Below, in pieces: positions 12,363-22,127 of a stretch of DNA of 64,000 nucleotides; position 1 is the stretch's first letter, and every line of letters begins with the position of its first letter. The stretch covers positions 434,001 to 498,000 of the forward strand of contig JAIUPT010000015.1 in the NCBI GenBank assembly GCA_022315425.1, written 5' to 3'. A program made the position numbers and the translations under genes. The notes under the pieces are model-generated. The model was not told the DNA's origin. It made no database searches and saw only the letters and a list, made by a program, of their open reading frames with translations. This DNA is from Pseudevernia furfuracea. Its lineage: Eukaryota > Ascomycota > Lecanoromycetes > Lecanorales > Parmeliaceae.

Positions 12363-13877
12363 TCAGAAGACAGACTGCGTGTCCCCATCATAATAGAGCC
12401 CCACCCCCGAAGCACCCTGCGCATCCAATGTGAAAGCACAGACACCCTGCCCTACACTCCCCGTGCCCTGTTTAACACCCAACGACTCCCCAAACGGAGT
12501 TCCCGCAAAAGCCGACTCGAAGCACCACTCGAACTCCGTACCGACAGAGCCAAAAAGCCCCGGGAGCAAGACCAAATGCCCGAGACCGTCGTCCTTGGCT
12601 GCTTCGTCGCGGTCCCGGCCCTGGGCCCACACGACGACGCGTTTGAGCTCGGATAAGGAGGCATTCTTGTTCTCGGCCAGCTGTTCCAGCCGCAGGATAC
12701 GCAACGTCTTTCCCTGAGGACTGAGCCGTTTATCCAGAGGATATTGGATCTGCAGTTCCCGCAGTCGACAAGGCAGCACCTCATGCAGCGGTCGTTTCTC
12801 CCGCCCGCGGACGAGGAAGGCCTCCGGGACAGCCAGTCTTGTCAGCTTCGACCAGCCCGCCAGGCAGATTGTCGACTTGCGGGGGAATCCCGCGCCGTCG
12901 CTGAACGCGACTATCAGCTCCTCCAGAGAAGCGGACTGAGGCTCCAGCGCTTGGTAAAGCTCTTGCGCATCCATGGTATGCGGTCGTGCGCGGGGGGTCT
13001 GGGCCACGGACCAGGGACATCTTGTCTCCAGGACGAAACATTTGAGGGATTTAGGCAGGAGGAGCAGATCGGGCAATTTGCCAATGGTTTGGGGAGAGCA
13101 GTCGATGAAGCGCAGATCTTCGATGAGTGATGCTCTGTCTTGACTCAAGGAGAAGGGGTCGCGGTGGAGCTCTGGTGCGAAGGAGATGTGCTCAATCTGA
13201 AGCTTGCGGATGTGATTGATGTAGAAGAACTGTGTCAGCTCGAGGGATGGCACGACAGGGAAGCCAGGCCAGCCTTGCCAGAAAGTGGTCCTGTCGTAGT
13301 GAAAATCCAGGCGCAGAAAGGTGGTCATTGGATTGGTTGGAAGGTCGTAGCGCGAGGGCGGAGGGTTGAGCGAAAGCTCTTTCAAAGAGCCCAGATGTTT
13401 TAGTAGGTTTTCCAGATGTCCTTGGACTTGGAGGTACATATCGTGGTGATGGACCTTGAAGGCTATCGAGAGGACCCGACCGCGTAATTGGTCATGCTTG
13501 AGAAGGGTTGTGAAGCATTCTCCGAATTCTCCCAACCCCGGGTTGGCTCCCCCCTGTTCTCGTGGGTTCCCCAAATTGATGTGGATGAATTTGTAGATGT
13601 GGGTGCGATTGACATCCATGAATTTCTTGCACACGAGCGAGGTGGTTGTCAAGCGTTCCTCGTGAGGGAGTTGAGCGAATGTTTGGTGAATGATCTCGAA
13701 AGGCAAGAGTGTGATCCGGTCGACTTTATCTTCATTCTCTTCGCCTAATTTCTCTCTGTGCAGGGCTTGTTCTTGAGTGTCCGCTTCTTGTAAGCGCAGA
13801 TCCCCAACATCAACCCGGTCGGTATTGGATCCCTCGTTGCGTCCATCCACATTGCTAGAATCAACTGGCTCGTCCAT
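12363..13877 (-). CDS. F-box protein
   Basis: Single exon, 504 residues, ATG at 13877. After an acidic, Gln-rich N-terminus, residues about 54-98 form an F-box: ITLLPFEIIHQTFAQLPHEE followed by RLTTTSLVCKKFMDVNRTHI. The remainder has irregular leucine-rich segments (LGSLKELSLNPPP, SLEELIVAFSDG, LRELQIQYPL, LRILRLEQL). This is typical of ascomycete F-box/LRR-like proteins in which the C-terminal part selects substrates for an SCF ubiquitin ligase through Skp1. The substrate is unknown. The frame is intact, and the upstream flank carries a tandem duplication and a hairpin, described separately. Confidence 0.75.
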   Translation of the reverse strand: MDEPVDSSNVDGRNEGSNTDRVDVGDLRLQEADTQEQALHREKLGEENEDKVDRITLLPFEIIHQTFAQLPHEERLTTTSLVCKKFMDVNRTHIYKFIHINLGNPREQGGANPGLGEFGECFTTLLKHDQLRGRVLSIAFKVHHHDMYLQVQGHLENLLKHLGSLKELSLNPPPSRYDLPTNPMTTFLRLDFHYDRTTFWQGWPGFPVVPSLELTQFFYINHIRKLQIEHISFAPELHRDPFSLSQDRASLIEDLRFIDCSPQTIGKLPDLLLLPKSLKCFVLETRCPWSVAQTPRARPHTMDAQELYQALEPQSASLEELIVAFSDGAGFPRKSTICLAGWSKLTRLAVPEAFLVRGREKRPLHEVLPCRLRELQIQYPLDKRLSPQGKTLRILRLEQLAENKNASLSELKRVVVWAQGRDRDEAAKDDGLGHLVLLPGLFGSVGTEFEWCFESAFAGTPFGESLGVKQGTGSVGQGVCAFTLDAQGASGVGLYYDGDTQSVF

Positions 13878-13980
13878 GTTCAGAGGGAGGTGAGAGTCGT
13901 AAGAGACAAGAAGAGTGAGAGAAATCTTGGCAGTTGACTCAGGCCTTGCAGACTATGCAGTGACCGATGGCCCGAGGAAA

Positions 13981-14152
13981 GGTGAAGTAGACTTGCCGGT
14001 GAAGTGAAGTTGCAGAAAAATATCAGGATATCAATGAGCCTTATGCTTATTCACTGCTGTAGATGAAGGTGAAGTAGATTTGCCGGTGAAGTGAAGTTGC
14101 AGGAAGATATCAGGATATCAATGAGCCTTATGCTTGTTCACTGCTGTAGATG
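13981..14152. repeat. 87-bp tandem duplication, two copies
   Basis: Copy 1 begins at 13981 and copy 2 at 14068, each starting GGTGAAGTAG and running to CACTGCTGTAGATG. They differ at only a few positions, and copy 2 ends at 14152. The repeat lies in the 5' flank of the F-box gene and may affect its promoter or leader. Confidence 0.9.
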
Positions 14153-14338
14153 TTCTTCCTTTATAGCCAGTCAGATGTTTGCATCTGATGACGATGGCTT
14201 GAAATGAAAAAAATTGAAAACAAAGGCGCAAGAGCGGATTTGCAATGTCTTCCGTGACAACAAAAGCAGGAGCCTAGAATGAATCAAGGCTGAAGTGGAT
14301 AAGGTATAAAACCGAAGCCTGTCAAAGAATATCTGTGT

Positions 14339-14422
14339 CACCAGCGGGTGCAGGAAGTCATGGAGCACGCTAACCCATTTTTGGACGTTAGCGTGCTCCA
14401 TGACTTCCTGCACCCGCTGGTG
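14339..14422. repeat. perfect 36-bp inverted repeat (hairpin)
   Basis: Left arm 14339-14374 and right arm 14387-14422 are exact reverse complements, separated by a 12-nt loop (14375-14386). Both sides are bordered by GTGT (14335-14338 and 14423-14426). It sits between the F-box gene and the 3' end of a broken gene. It could be a tiny MITE-like insertion, a foldback duplication or an assembly artefact. Confidence 0.9.
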
Positions 14423-14433
14423 GTGTCAATGGT

Positions 14434-15139
14434 CTACGACCTCTCAGAAAGATCTCCCCTTCTTTTGATCGATCTCTTCTCACTTGCTACCCTACTCGTC
14501 CCAATACCCAAGACCGGCGTAAGCCTCACAAAATCCTCTACGATCGTTGTCCCATCATACTTCAATTCAAACTCCACCTCAGCGTACTTGTCCCCAGCAA
14601 CCATCTCCAAAGCAAGCAACATAAGCGCCTTCCTCACATAGAAATAGCTCAGCGGCATGGTCTTAGACCGAGTGGTCAGAACCCCGAAAACAAGTCTACT
14701 TGTTATACTAGGAGCATAGAAAGCGTTGTAGGGATACTCGTTGTCAAATTCCGCTGTGTTTGTTAAGCCGTCGAGGACTGATGTGAAGACCTCCTCTCCA
14801 GCAGGTGTCTCGCCGTCGTAAAATTAGGTGATGATAAATGAGCGGTCATCTGGGTCAACAATGTGTCCCGGTGTACCTAATCCGCCGTTCGAAAAGGTGC
14901 TTAGGGAAACGGCGTTGTTGCATCGGACAAGTCTTTCAAAGCCGGGTGGTGAGGACGGCGGATTGAGGGATGATAGGCTGCATTTCTTGTTGGCATCACG
15001 AGCTCCACGCTTGAGCTGTTGGACATACTCACTTGGTTGCAAATGAAGAGCTTGGGAAAGGAACCACATTGGATCCTGTCGAAGGTAAGGATACAGCATG
15101 GACCAGCATGAAGCTACGAAGGAGCGTTAATGAAGTCAT
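14434..15139 (-). pseudogene. secreted-type protein interrupted by one TAA
   Basis: An ATG at 15139 starts a signal-peptide-like MTSLTLLRSFMLVHAVSLP. A GTGAGT intron of about 55 nt then joins ..SFAT to NLSSLNPPSSPPGFERLV in frame. The same frame continues through RCNNAVSLSTFSNGGLG and DPDDRSFIIT, meets TAA at 14824-14826, and continues directly as FYDGETPAGEEVFTSVLDGL and PLSYFYVRKALMLLALEMVA to a stop at 14434. Coding character is the same on both sides of the TAA, and no splice pair removes it. The family is not recognised; the Tyr/Leu helix followed by an E-V-E-F-E-L strand resembles small secreted ascomycete proteins. Only one lesion is seen, so the loss looks recent. Confidence 0.6.
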
Positions 15140-15324
15140 GGCCCTCATATCGAGGACAAGAACGCGCCAGATCGTGCAGTTCGGAGGATCTAACGCGGAT
15201 GGAGCGATGAACAGAGCGGTCAAAAGCACTAGAGTACTAGAGGAAATGGTTGCATGAATGCGCGTGTCGCGATGGCGGATACTTCTTGTGGAAAGCGGCA
15301 GAAAATCAAAAACTGGTAGATATT

Positions 15325-16224
15325 TTAGACCGCCCAGAAGGCATGCATCCTCACTTCATCAGTCCTGTAAATAGTATTACCTCTTACAACAGGCGCCCAT
15401 ATGCCAATACTGTCGCCAACTTTTAACTTTCTGATGAAGTCTGTAGTCGTAGGCAAGATCTTCTCGTCATTATGGTTTTTGATTCCATCCTCCAAGTCTT
15501 CATCATGTCTCCATTTGATAACGTACTTTCCCTCAGCCTTTCCTCCAGGTGAGAACCAACATTCTCTTTGAGCAACCAGGTGATGTGTCTTACCTGATTT
15601 AGGAGGTTTCGCGGGTTTTGAGGGCCTCGTGTTGCTCCAAAAGGCAGAAAGGACGCTAGAATTCCCCCTTTGGCCTCCAACCTCTGGCGCATCTACCTCG
15701 AGCAGCTGATCGTCTTTTCTGATGATGCCAATATCACAGAACTTGCCGGTTTGAAGGTCGTATCGCTGACTGACGGCTTCAAAGACAATCATGCGCGCAG
15801 GATGTTGACCTCGTGGTGGTAGATAAATCTCTGGATCTCTGCGTACAAGACGACGTAGTCCCTTTTTAAACGTAGCAGCACGGGTATGACTGCTTTCTGA
15901 AGCTAGCGGTGGCGAGTAGAGCGTGAATCCGAATACCTCTTCCATGGCTTCAGACTCGGGGCTTGGCCAACTCGGCGACAGGATATTGGAAGACGTGCCG
16001 CGCCATTTCACTGGAGTTCGAAGGAGGCCGAGTCTGGGTTCGATCGTAGTGGTGTGTGGCCAATATTCGGCATAGTCGAGGACTAATTCCACGAGTTCCA
16101 ACGGAATCCTTTTAATTAGGAAGCTTTTAACCCAGAGGATGGTGCTCGTAGATGGGTATCTGTTGATGTCGAATTCGACAGTAGTCTGGTGCGTAGAATG
16201 CTCGCTTGAAACCATCTTCGACAT
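15325..16224 (-). CDS. ascomycete hypothetical protein (intact paralogue A)
   Basis: Single exon of 299 residues. The N-terminal block has ILWVKSFLIKRIPLELVELV then LDYAEYWPHTT, which recalls the start of an F-box-like helix pair without a clear F-box. A middle block has GFTLYSPPLA and HPARMIVFEAVSQ. The C-terminus ends in a basic-acidic region and FIRKLKVGDSIGIWAPV then EVRMHAFWAV. I know of no function. A second, broken member of the same family lies at 18609-19617 on the other strand, collinear in all three blocks. The gene may regulate nothing nearby; no operon-like context exists. Confidence 0.65.
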   Translation of the reverse strand: MSKMVSSEHSTHQTTVEFDINRYPSTSTILWVKSFLIKRIPLELVELVLDYAEYWPHTTTIEPRLGLLRTPVKWRGTSSNILSPSWPSPESEAMEEVFGFTLYSPPLASESSHTRAATFKKGLRRLVRRDPEIYLPPRGQHPARMIVFEAVSQRYDLQTGKFCDIGIIRKDDQLLEVDAPEVGGQRGNSSVLSAFWSNTRPSKPAKPPKSGKTHHLVAQRECWFSPGGKAEGKYVIKWRHDEDLEDGIKNHNDEKILPTTTDFIRKLKVGDSIGIWAPVVRGNTIYRTDEVRMHAFWAV

Positions 16225-16739
16225 CTTCGAGAAGCAATCACGTTTGAGGATATGTTATGGCCAAGGGTTTCGAATTTGCCTATAGTCTAGGAAGTTCGAA
16301 ACCGCAGAATGTAGTATAAGTTGTCTGAGAAGACACCATTGCCGGTGGCTGCTGATCCGCGAGTGGAAGGAGGGAGTAAGGCAGATTGCATTAAGCCGTT
16401 ACCACAACCTCTACAAGTTTACACAAGAGGCGAGTCACCTCAGTATCCATCCCCGAAACGGTTGATCAGATATTAGTAGCGCTTGTTACATTGGTAGGGA
16501 AAGATGAAACAACAAGAGCGGTGGCAATCCAGTAAGGTATGCCAAGAAGACCCTTGTTGGGATTAGCGTAAGCGCCACTTTAACGATGTGCTACTGTATA
16601 TTGATCATGCCATACATCGTGAGAGAGAAGGGTATGGTATCATGTAATGTTCCTACTCAACCCCTTTGAGAGAACCCCAAGATTTGACTTACGACTATCA
16701 CTCACCTTTATTTACCATGAATAACCCTAGATACGCTGG
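16225..16739. other. intergenic, nothing seen
   Basis: No open frame with coding character on either strand, and no repeat. Confidence 0.5.
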
Positions 16740-17186
16740 CTATACCTCGTCGCGGTAATGAGGAACCCTTCTTTGAACAGCGGAGAGAGGAGCTGTGGAG
16801 GACCATCGCATGCGCCGTCGCGATCCCTCGTCCTTATGCTTGGTCCAATCGCCGAGCAACAAACTAACGACCGTTGTCAGAGCCAGCGCCTCACCCCAGT
16901 GATTCCATTATCCCCTCCCGACCTGAGCCCGACAGACAGCGCCATTCACAAACGCCACGCCACTATCAGCGATCAAGATCCAGCTCAATGTCTTGCGGTT
17001 TTCGAAGTACGCGGCTGAGTAAATAGTCTGGCCCATGAATAAGTCCCTCGCTTCGTAGAGCACCATCAGGTTATCGACACGCTTCTTATCCAAAGCGGAG
17101 GCCGGTGGTTCGAATTCGAAGATCTCTAGGGCGTTTCGGGGCCGTAGGATGCCGTTGATACCGAAGCCTAGGAAGATAGTTGCCAT
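16740..17186 (-). pseudogene. DUF4267-type small membrane protein cut by one TAA
   Basis: The frame reads ATIFLGFGINGILRPRNALE, then LMVLYEARDLFMGQTIYSAA and LSWILIADSGVAFVNGAVCR, matching the DUF4267 family of about 120-130-residue, four-helix membrane proteins. TAA at 16908-16910 follows CRAQVGRG. The very next codons in the same frame read WNHWGEALALTTVVSLLLG, the usual last block of the family (W-N-H-W-G after a Glu). The stop is therefore most simply a GAA-to-TAA change. After the family block the frame runs on to TAG at 16740. The 5' end lacks a normal start; the frame upstream of the ATG (LHLRIAASI) is also family-like but follows a TAA. Both ends point to decay. Confidence 0.65.
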
Positions 17187-17724
17187 GATGCTGGCGGCGA
17201 TGCGGAGGTGGAGCGATTAGGAGAATCTTGAGGTGGCCATAGTATGTCACTTGAGAGCTGTGCTGGGTCACTGATTGACCCGCAGTTGGTCAGTACCTTT
17301 GGGTAGCATTTAATTATCAGGTACGGGTTAGAGAGACACTAACATGCAGTACGCTCGATTTACGTGACAGCAAAGCATTGTTACACCTAGTGTCTCCCTC
17401 AGTTTCCGAAGCAGTCTTGGTCGGTCTCTGACGAGCACAACACTTTGTGAGGTTATGAGAACAAAACATAATGGATTTCTACTAGGGGCGCAAGGGCGGC
17501 AGCGGCCAAGCCGCGTACTACCGAGGGTGAGTATATAGTGAGCCGTTCCTGTATTGGACCTGAACCATCTACGCAAGTCGACTGATAGACTATAGTACTC
17601 ACGGCCTCCCCTCAGAAGCATTACACAAGCCCTTTTTTAAGATTTAATTGTCGTGGAGATCCAAACATAAATTTTCAAAATCAATGATCACCAAACAAAG
17701 GCTTGAGAGTTCTTGTATCAATCG

Positions 17725-17754
17725 GTCTACTATTGAAGCAATATTTGTGAGTTA
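17725..17754. repeat. 30-bp direct repeat, copy 1
   Basis: Identical to 18405-18434, 680 bp away. The copies flank a 650-bp segment without recognisable genes. Confidence 0.85.
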
Positions 17755-18404
17755 GGCGACGGAGGAGGTTCGAGATGATAGGCGAGGAAAGAGAATGGAG
17801 ATTGTAGATCGCTCGCGATTGGAGCGAGAATTGCTCGAGGCTCAGTGCAAAGCTAGCTGGTGCCGGGAGGAAGAAAAAAGGTTTAGAGGACAAGCGGAGA
17901 CTGAGGAGGCGAGGGAGAAGTGGCTGCTGCTGCAGCTGGGGTCGTTGAACATTGAATAATCTTCGATGGTAACCGTATAGGATGGTAGGTTGATGGCATA
18001 TCTTTCACGGGAGCATCTAGCTGACACTCACAGGGCAACAATTGAAACTCAGAAGCTCGACAACTCATTCATTGTCGATCTCGATGCTGAGAAGGGCCAG
18101 ACTCGTCGTGGAGATCGTGAGAATAAGCACCGGGTTGCAGTGATGGACTTCAGGTCGTTAATGTGGGTCGTGATAGCCTTTCAGGCACGATATTTAATGT
18201 CTAGGAGAGCCGCTGGTGTGCAGAACGGTTAGGGAAGGCATCGAGCAAGATCATGGGGAAACTGGCTTCAACGGTTGCAAAATCGAAAGGCTGTAGGCTC
18301 TGCTGAGGCTCAACCTGAGCCATACGATGGCCCGGGATCCAACTCTGGAGAAGCTCTGTGGCCGCTCAGGCTCAGCAGTTGGAGTAGTTCCTCCCACTCA
18401 ACCA

Positions 18405-18434
18405 GTCTACTATTGAAGCAATATTTGTGAGTTA
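18405..18434. repeat. 30-bp direct repeat, copy 2
   Basis: Second copy of the repeat at 17725-17754. A long direct repeat flanking a block can mark a duplication or an insertion/recombination footprint. Confidence 0.85.
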
Positions 18435-18608
18435 ATCAGTGACCAGTGAGGCAATCTTCAATCTCCCCGCCTCTTCTTAGGCTTATAGCCTGATCCTGAC
18501 ACAGATTCTGCGTGATAGGGTCGTTGTCAGTCGGATAATCAAATTTTGAGACCCATGTCTGAATCCACTTGATTGAGCAACCAGCTTCAAGACAAAACCA
18601 ACAACAAG

Positions 18609-19617
18609 ATGAGCACCACCAAAAGTTTCCCGTCAAACCAGCTCAACAATGAGCCCTGGCTGGACATGACCCACTACCCTAAAATCTCTGGCATGATCTC
18701 TCTCCAACGCTTTCTCTATAATGGCCTTCCTAACGAGCTTATTGACATGCTACTGGACCTCGCCGAATACTGGCCGCACTCCAGCTGCTCCTCACCTTCA
18801 CCAGTCAAGCTCAAGGGAAACTAGGGGAAATGCAGATGGCCATGATCTTACAAGGCTGTTCACCCATGGGGCTGAAATATCGAGGACCAGAAGCTACCAC
18901 CCCACTATCCTTCACAGACTCAAGCGAAAATGGCTTTTTCCTGCGCTCGCCACCCCTAGCCATTCCCCCTACAGATGTCGTAAAATCCCAAGCCTCGTTG
19001 GTCCCACGGACCCGGCATCCCGTCCGCATGATCATCGTCGGCTACTACCCTCTGTGGGCTGAGAGCCGTATTTCTTCGTGGCACGAAGTCGTCCGCCCTA
19101 GTTCAACCTGCCTCGAAGTTGGCATCAAAAAACTCATGCCAACTATAGAATCATCACCCAAGGCTGTCCTTGACCCTGCGGTCCTGTCAACAGCTCCAGT
19201 TTTTGAGGGTAGCCCGCAACTTCAGCAAATCTGCGACCGTGTCTACAAATCGTGGCAAGTGAGGCGAGGCTTCTGCGACCCAGCACATAGGAAAATCGAT
19301 TTGTACATGGATTGCAAAGCACTTAATGGCGGCATGACGGGGCAGAAGACAGTTTTGTGGAGATGCGACGATGAAGACGTTATTAGTGCAACATCGGAAG
19401 ATGGGTGGGACCTGAATGCAGAAACCAGAAATCTTCTTGAGGCAGAAAAGCCCATGTGAACAATCTCGTACACTCGTTGGCCAAGGAAGATCGGAGGAAG
19501 CAAGCAGACTTCATGAAGCAGTTGGAGGTGGGGGACAGTCTGCGCGTGCGGGTGAGGGTGAAGGACGGGCCAAGTGTGAGCATGATTGAGATGCACGTGT
19601 TTTTGGCAGCCTTATAA
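18609..19617 (+). pseudogene. frameshifted paralogue of the gene at 15325-16224
   Basis: ATG 18609 opens a frame with MISLQRFLYNGLPNELIDML then LDLAEYWPHSS, matching IPLELVELVLDYAEYWPH of the intact copy. The frame stops at 18822-18824, while the next family blocks (GFFLRSPPLAIPP, HPVRMIIVGYYP) lie in another frame. That frame ends at TGA about 19457. The last family block, ADFMKQLEVGDSLRVRVRV ... IEMHVFLAAL, is in a third frame ending at TAA 19617. Two frameshifts are thus needed to explain it. The order of blocks is the same as in the intact gene, in opposite orientation. No intron of normal size with consensus sites would repair either break. Confidence 0.65.
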
Positions 19618-19946
19618 CCCGTTGGTAGCTAAAAACCTTCTGGTGTTTGTTCAACGGCTTCGTTAGTTCCGCACCCGTGACGATAGGGCGTGAGCTGCAA
19701 GCTGGGAAAACAATAAGCACGAAATACAGCTTGAGCACCTGAATCGAACACACTTATAGATCGAGACTAAGAAGGCCCGGATGTTGCGTGTTCGGCAGAG
19801 ACTCATTCAGTCCCTGACAAGACGAAGCCTCCACGCCCTCCCTAAGATGATGTCAAAGACAAGTCTAGCCAGAACGCCACCAAAATGAAACGATGTTTAT
19901 CTCTCACAACTTGATCATACAATGCCGCACTCATCATCAACAGCAC
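19618..19946. other. intergenic, nothing seen
   Basis: No gene or repeat supported. Confidence 0.5.
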
Positions 19947-20390
19947 CTATCGATTACCTCTCACGCTGTTCCAAAAGCACGGATTGTCCAAATCGCCTCC
20001 ACCCACACAACCCAAAGCAGCATTCAAATCGAAACAGAAACCATGCTCACTACCTTTCCGCGAAATTTCCGCCTTGACCGCCCCCGTACAGTCGTCATTC
20101 TCAAACGCCCAAAAGCTGCTGATTTGATAGCCAGGCCCGGCGCCCCAGCTGCCACCGACTCGGCCGGTTACTGCTGAGAATTGCTGGCATGAGCCTGCTG
20201 TAATGAAGGGCCGGGGATCGTCGCTGGTGTCGCCGTCTGCGTCCTGGCAGACGACGTCGTCGAGGTCGAAGGAGTCCATCCAGGGCCTGGACGAGCGTTT
20301 CTCGACTAGGGACGCGTCGACGGTGTTGTCAGTTGGGAGTGCAAGGGCTACAACTCCCAGGGCGAGGAAGATTAGGGGTGAGGTATGCAT
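19947..20390 (-). CDS. small secreted cysteine-containing protein
   Basis: Single exon, 147 residues. MHTSPLIFLALGVVALALP is a clear signal peptide. A short propeptide ends in the dibasic Kex2-type site VEKR near residue 32, followed by a mature domain of about 115 residues with six cysteines (VVCQD, GSCQQF, DDCTG, GFCFD, LGCVGG, NPCFW), enough for three disulfides. Size, cysteine number and secretion fit the loose class of fungal small secreted proteins and effector candidates. I recognise no named family, and the effector idea is inference from form only. Confidence 0.7.
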   Translation of the reverse strand: MHTSPLIFLALGVVALALPTDNTVDASLVEKRSSRPWMDSFDLDDVVCQDADGDTSDDPRPFITAGSCQQFSAVTGRVGGSWGAGPGYQISSFWAFENDDCTGAVKAEISRKGSEHGFCFDLNAALGCVGGGDLDNPCFWNSVRGNR

Positions 20391-21251
20391 GTTTGAGGGG
20401 TTGGTTAAATTAGGGAAATTGAACGTCGTGTGATACTATTTGCTCGCAAGAGAAAACCTATCGCTTGGGAACGTCATGGACAGAGACATATACTGTCCTG
20501 ATATGGGTGAGAGGACGCATAAAGACCAAGCGTGAGACAAAAAGCTTGACAAAAGCACCTTGTCCAAGCAAGCCCCTGAAAGAGGTACACGCGGACGTCA
20601 TGACAAAGACACACAAAAAATACCTTGTTAGGTGAACAGTCGTACGAACTGGCCAAAAAACCAATTAAGGCGACCAACAAAGAAACGTCGCTAATTGAGA
20701 TCTCATTAAAGTGGATTGCGCTTTGTTGCCATAGCTTCCTGATCATGTGCTCCACTCTAGGCATATTGCTTTTACCTCAAAGCGAGCATTGTCTCCACGG
20801 TCTAAGGAAACCGGCTGATCGCACGGGAAAGAGGACCAATGCCGAGGTATGTATAGAAACTCACTCGATACTCTTGCACTCACTCAGCCATCTGACCGCT
20901 TAGCCCCAGTGCTTCTTTGGGGGCGCCATGCATCTATTGCGTGCTCTTCCTCGCATATCCTTCTTTTTCCCACGCTCAAAAAGCTGAATACGCTGATTCG
21001 AGCGTTCTCGGCGGCCTCAGGGGCTGCTGTAAACAGGAGGTCCTTAACATTATACAATCAGCACTATACAAAGAGCAAAAGAAACGAAGAAAGATGCTTT
21101 ATTAGATGCTCAGGCCAGTAGGATCAACAGCTGTACTACCATACTATGGCTCATCTGCTATGCTTATAGGAATCGCTAGTCCTCGTAGTCCTCGTCATGT
21201 TTCATTCACTGTCAAAACAGTGCCATACCTTTTCTTTCCACAATCCCCATT
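20391..21251. other. intergenic, nothing seen
   Basis: Several short open stretches (20458-21121) have random composition; none supported. Confidence 0.45.
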
Positions 21252-22127
21252 TCAAACCTTGCTAGGATCACTCGGCACAGTCTTCTCCACCAACTTGGCA
21301 TCCGCCTTCTTCCTAAAGGCCTGCACCTTTCCCATGAAGCCCTCATCTCCTTGCTTATTAGTCTCATGATCCCACCTGTGTGTTTCAGAGTCAGCACCAT
21401 GAATCCATCGAGGCAGAAAGATACCCGGGTTGCGAAACAGGTCCGAACAGTAACAATGACCCTTTCACCCGTCAAAGACACCTTCGAACCCCAACGGCGA
21501 TGTTGATCAAAGAGCAAAAATAGCTCCCAAAAAAAAGAAAGTACATACTCTTCATCATGCCTCTCAATCAACCCCGCCCCGTTCAGATGGAACGTCACCT
21601 TTGAATTCACCGGCTTCTCCGTCCCCTTCTCCTTGAAGGGAATGGGCGACTTGAACACATATTTCTGCGTCAAATTGATCTCGATCCGACTCGACGTCGA
21701 GGAAGCGAGCATGTCGCATGTCTCGGTGACGGACTCGGCGAAGAGTTTGGGCATGCCGTTGAATTGGGATTTGATGCTATCGAGGCCCTTGGCGATGGAA
21801 ACCGGATCGTCTGATCGTAAGATTCGGGTCAGCGTTGTTGGTTCTTTTCTTTTGATGGGGACACGGCTTGGCTCATAAGACAGGTTTTGGGTGGGGGAAT
21901 GGGGTCTTTTGCTCTGGGTTAAATGTCTTGGGAGCCTGGTTTCGGTACACGCTAAGAAATGGTGACTCTGGCAACTACATACGGAAGATTGCATCCTCGC
22001 TGTAATGCGAATATGCTTGTTCGGAGGGTTGGAGTTGGTAGAGCTTGAGGACATCGTCGATGAGTTTCTGCTCGCTGGGTGAAGGCGTACGCGTTGGGTG
22101 GGAACCCTGGGATGAGGTGGTAGTCAT
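21252..22127 (-). CDS. NTF2/SnoaL-like domain protein
   Basis: Three exons, 22127-21983, 21810-21549 and 21375-21252, restore one frame of 176 residues. Donors are GTATGT; acceptors are CAG. The two introns (172 and 173 nt) are longer than most here. The protein starts MTTTSSQGSHPTRTPSPSEQ, then KLIDDVLKLYQLQPSEQAYSHYS and AIFHDPVSIAKGLDSIKSQF. That is the helix-helix-DPV pattern of NTF2-like SnoaL folds, in which a small cone-shaped domain binds a ligand or acts as an isomerase/cyclase. A strand-rich half follows (IEINLTQKYVFK, VTFHLNGAGLIERH, then EEWDHETN). The C-terminus is a short basic helix. No catalytic set can be assigned, so the role is unknown. The closing HDEE-W-D-H-E junction supports the splice choice. 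Confidence 0.75.

Larger units (their letters stand above)
17187..18608. other. gene-poor interval with a 30-bp direct repeat
   Basis: No supported gene. The same 30-bp sequence beginning GTCTACTATTGAAGC occurs at 17725-17754 and 18405-18434. Confidence 0.5.
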
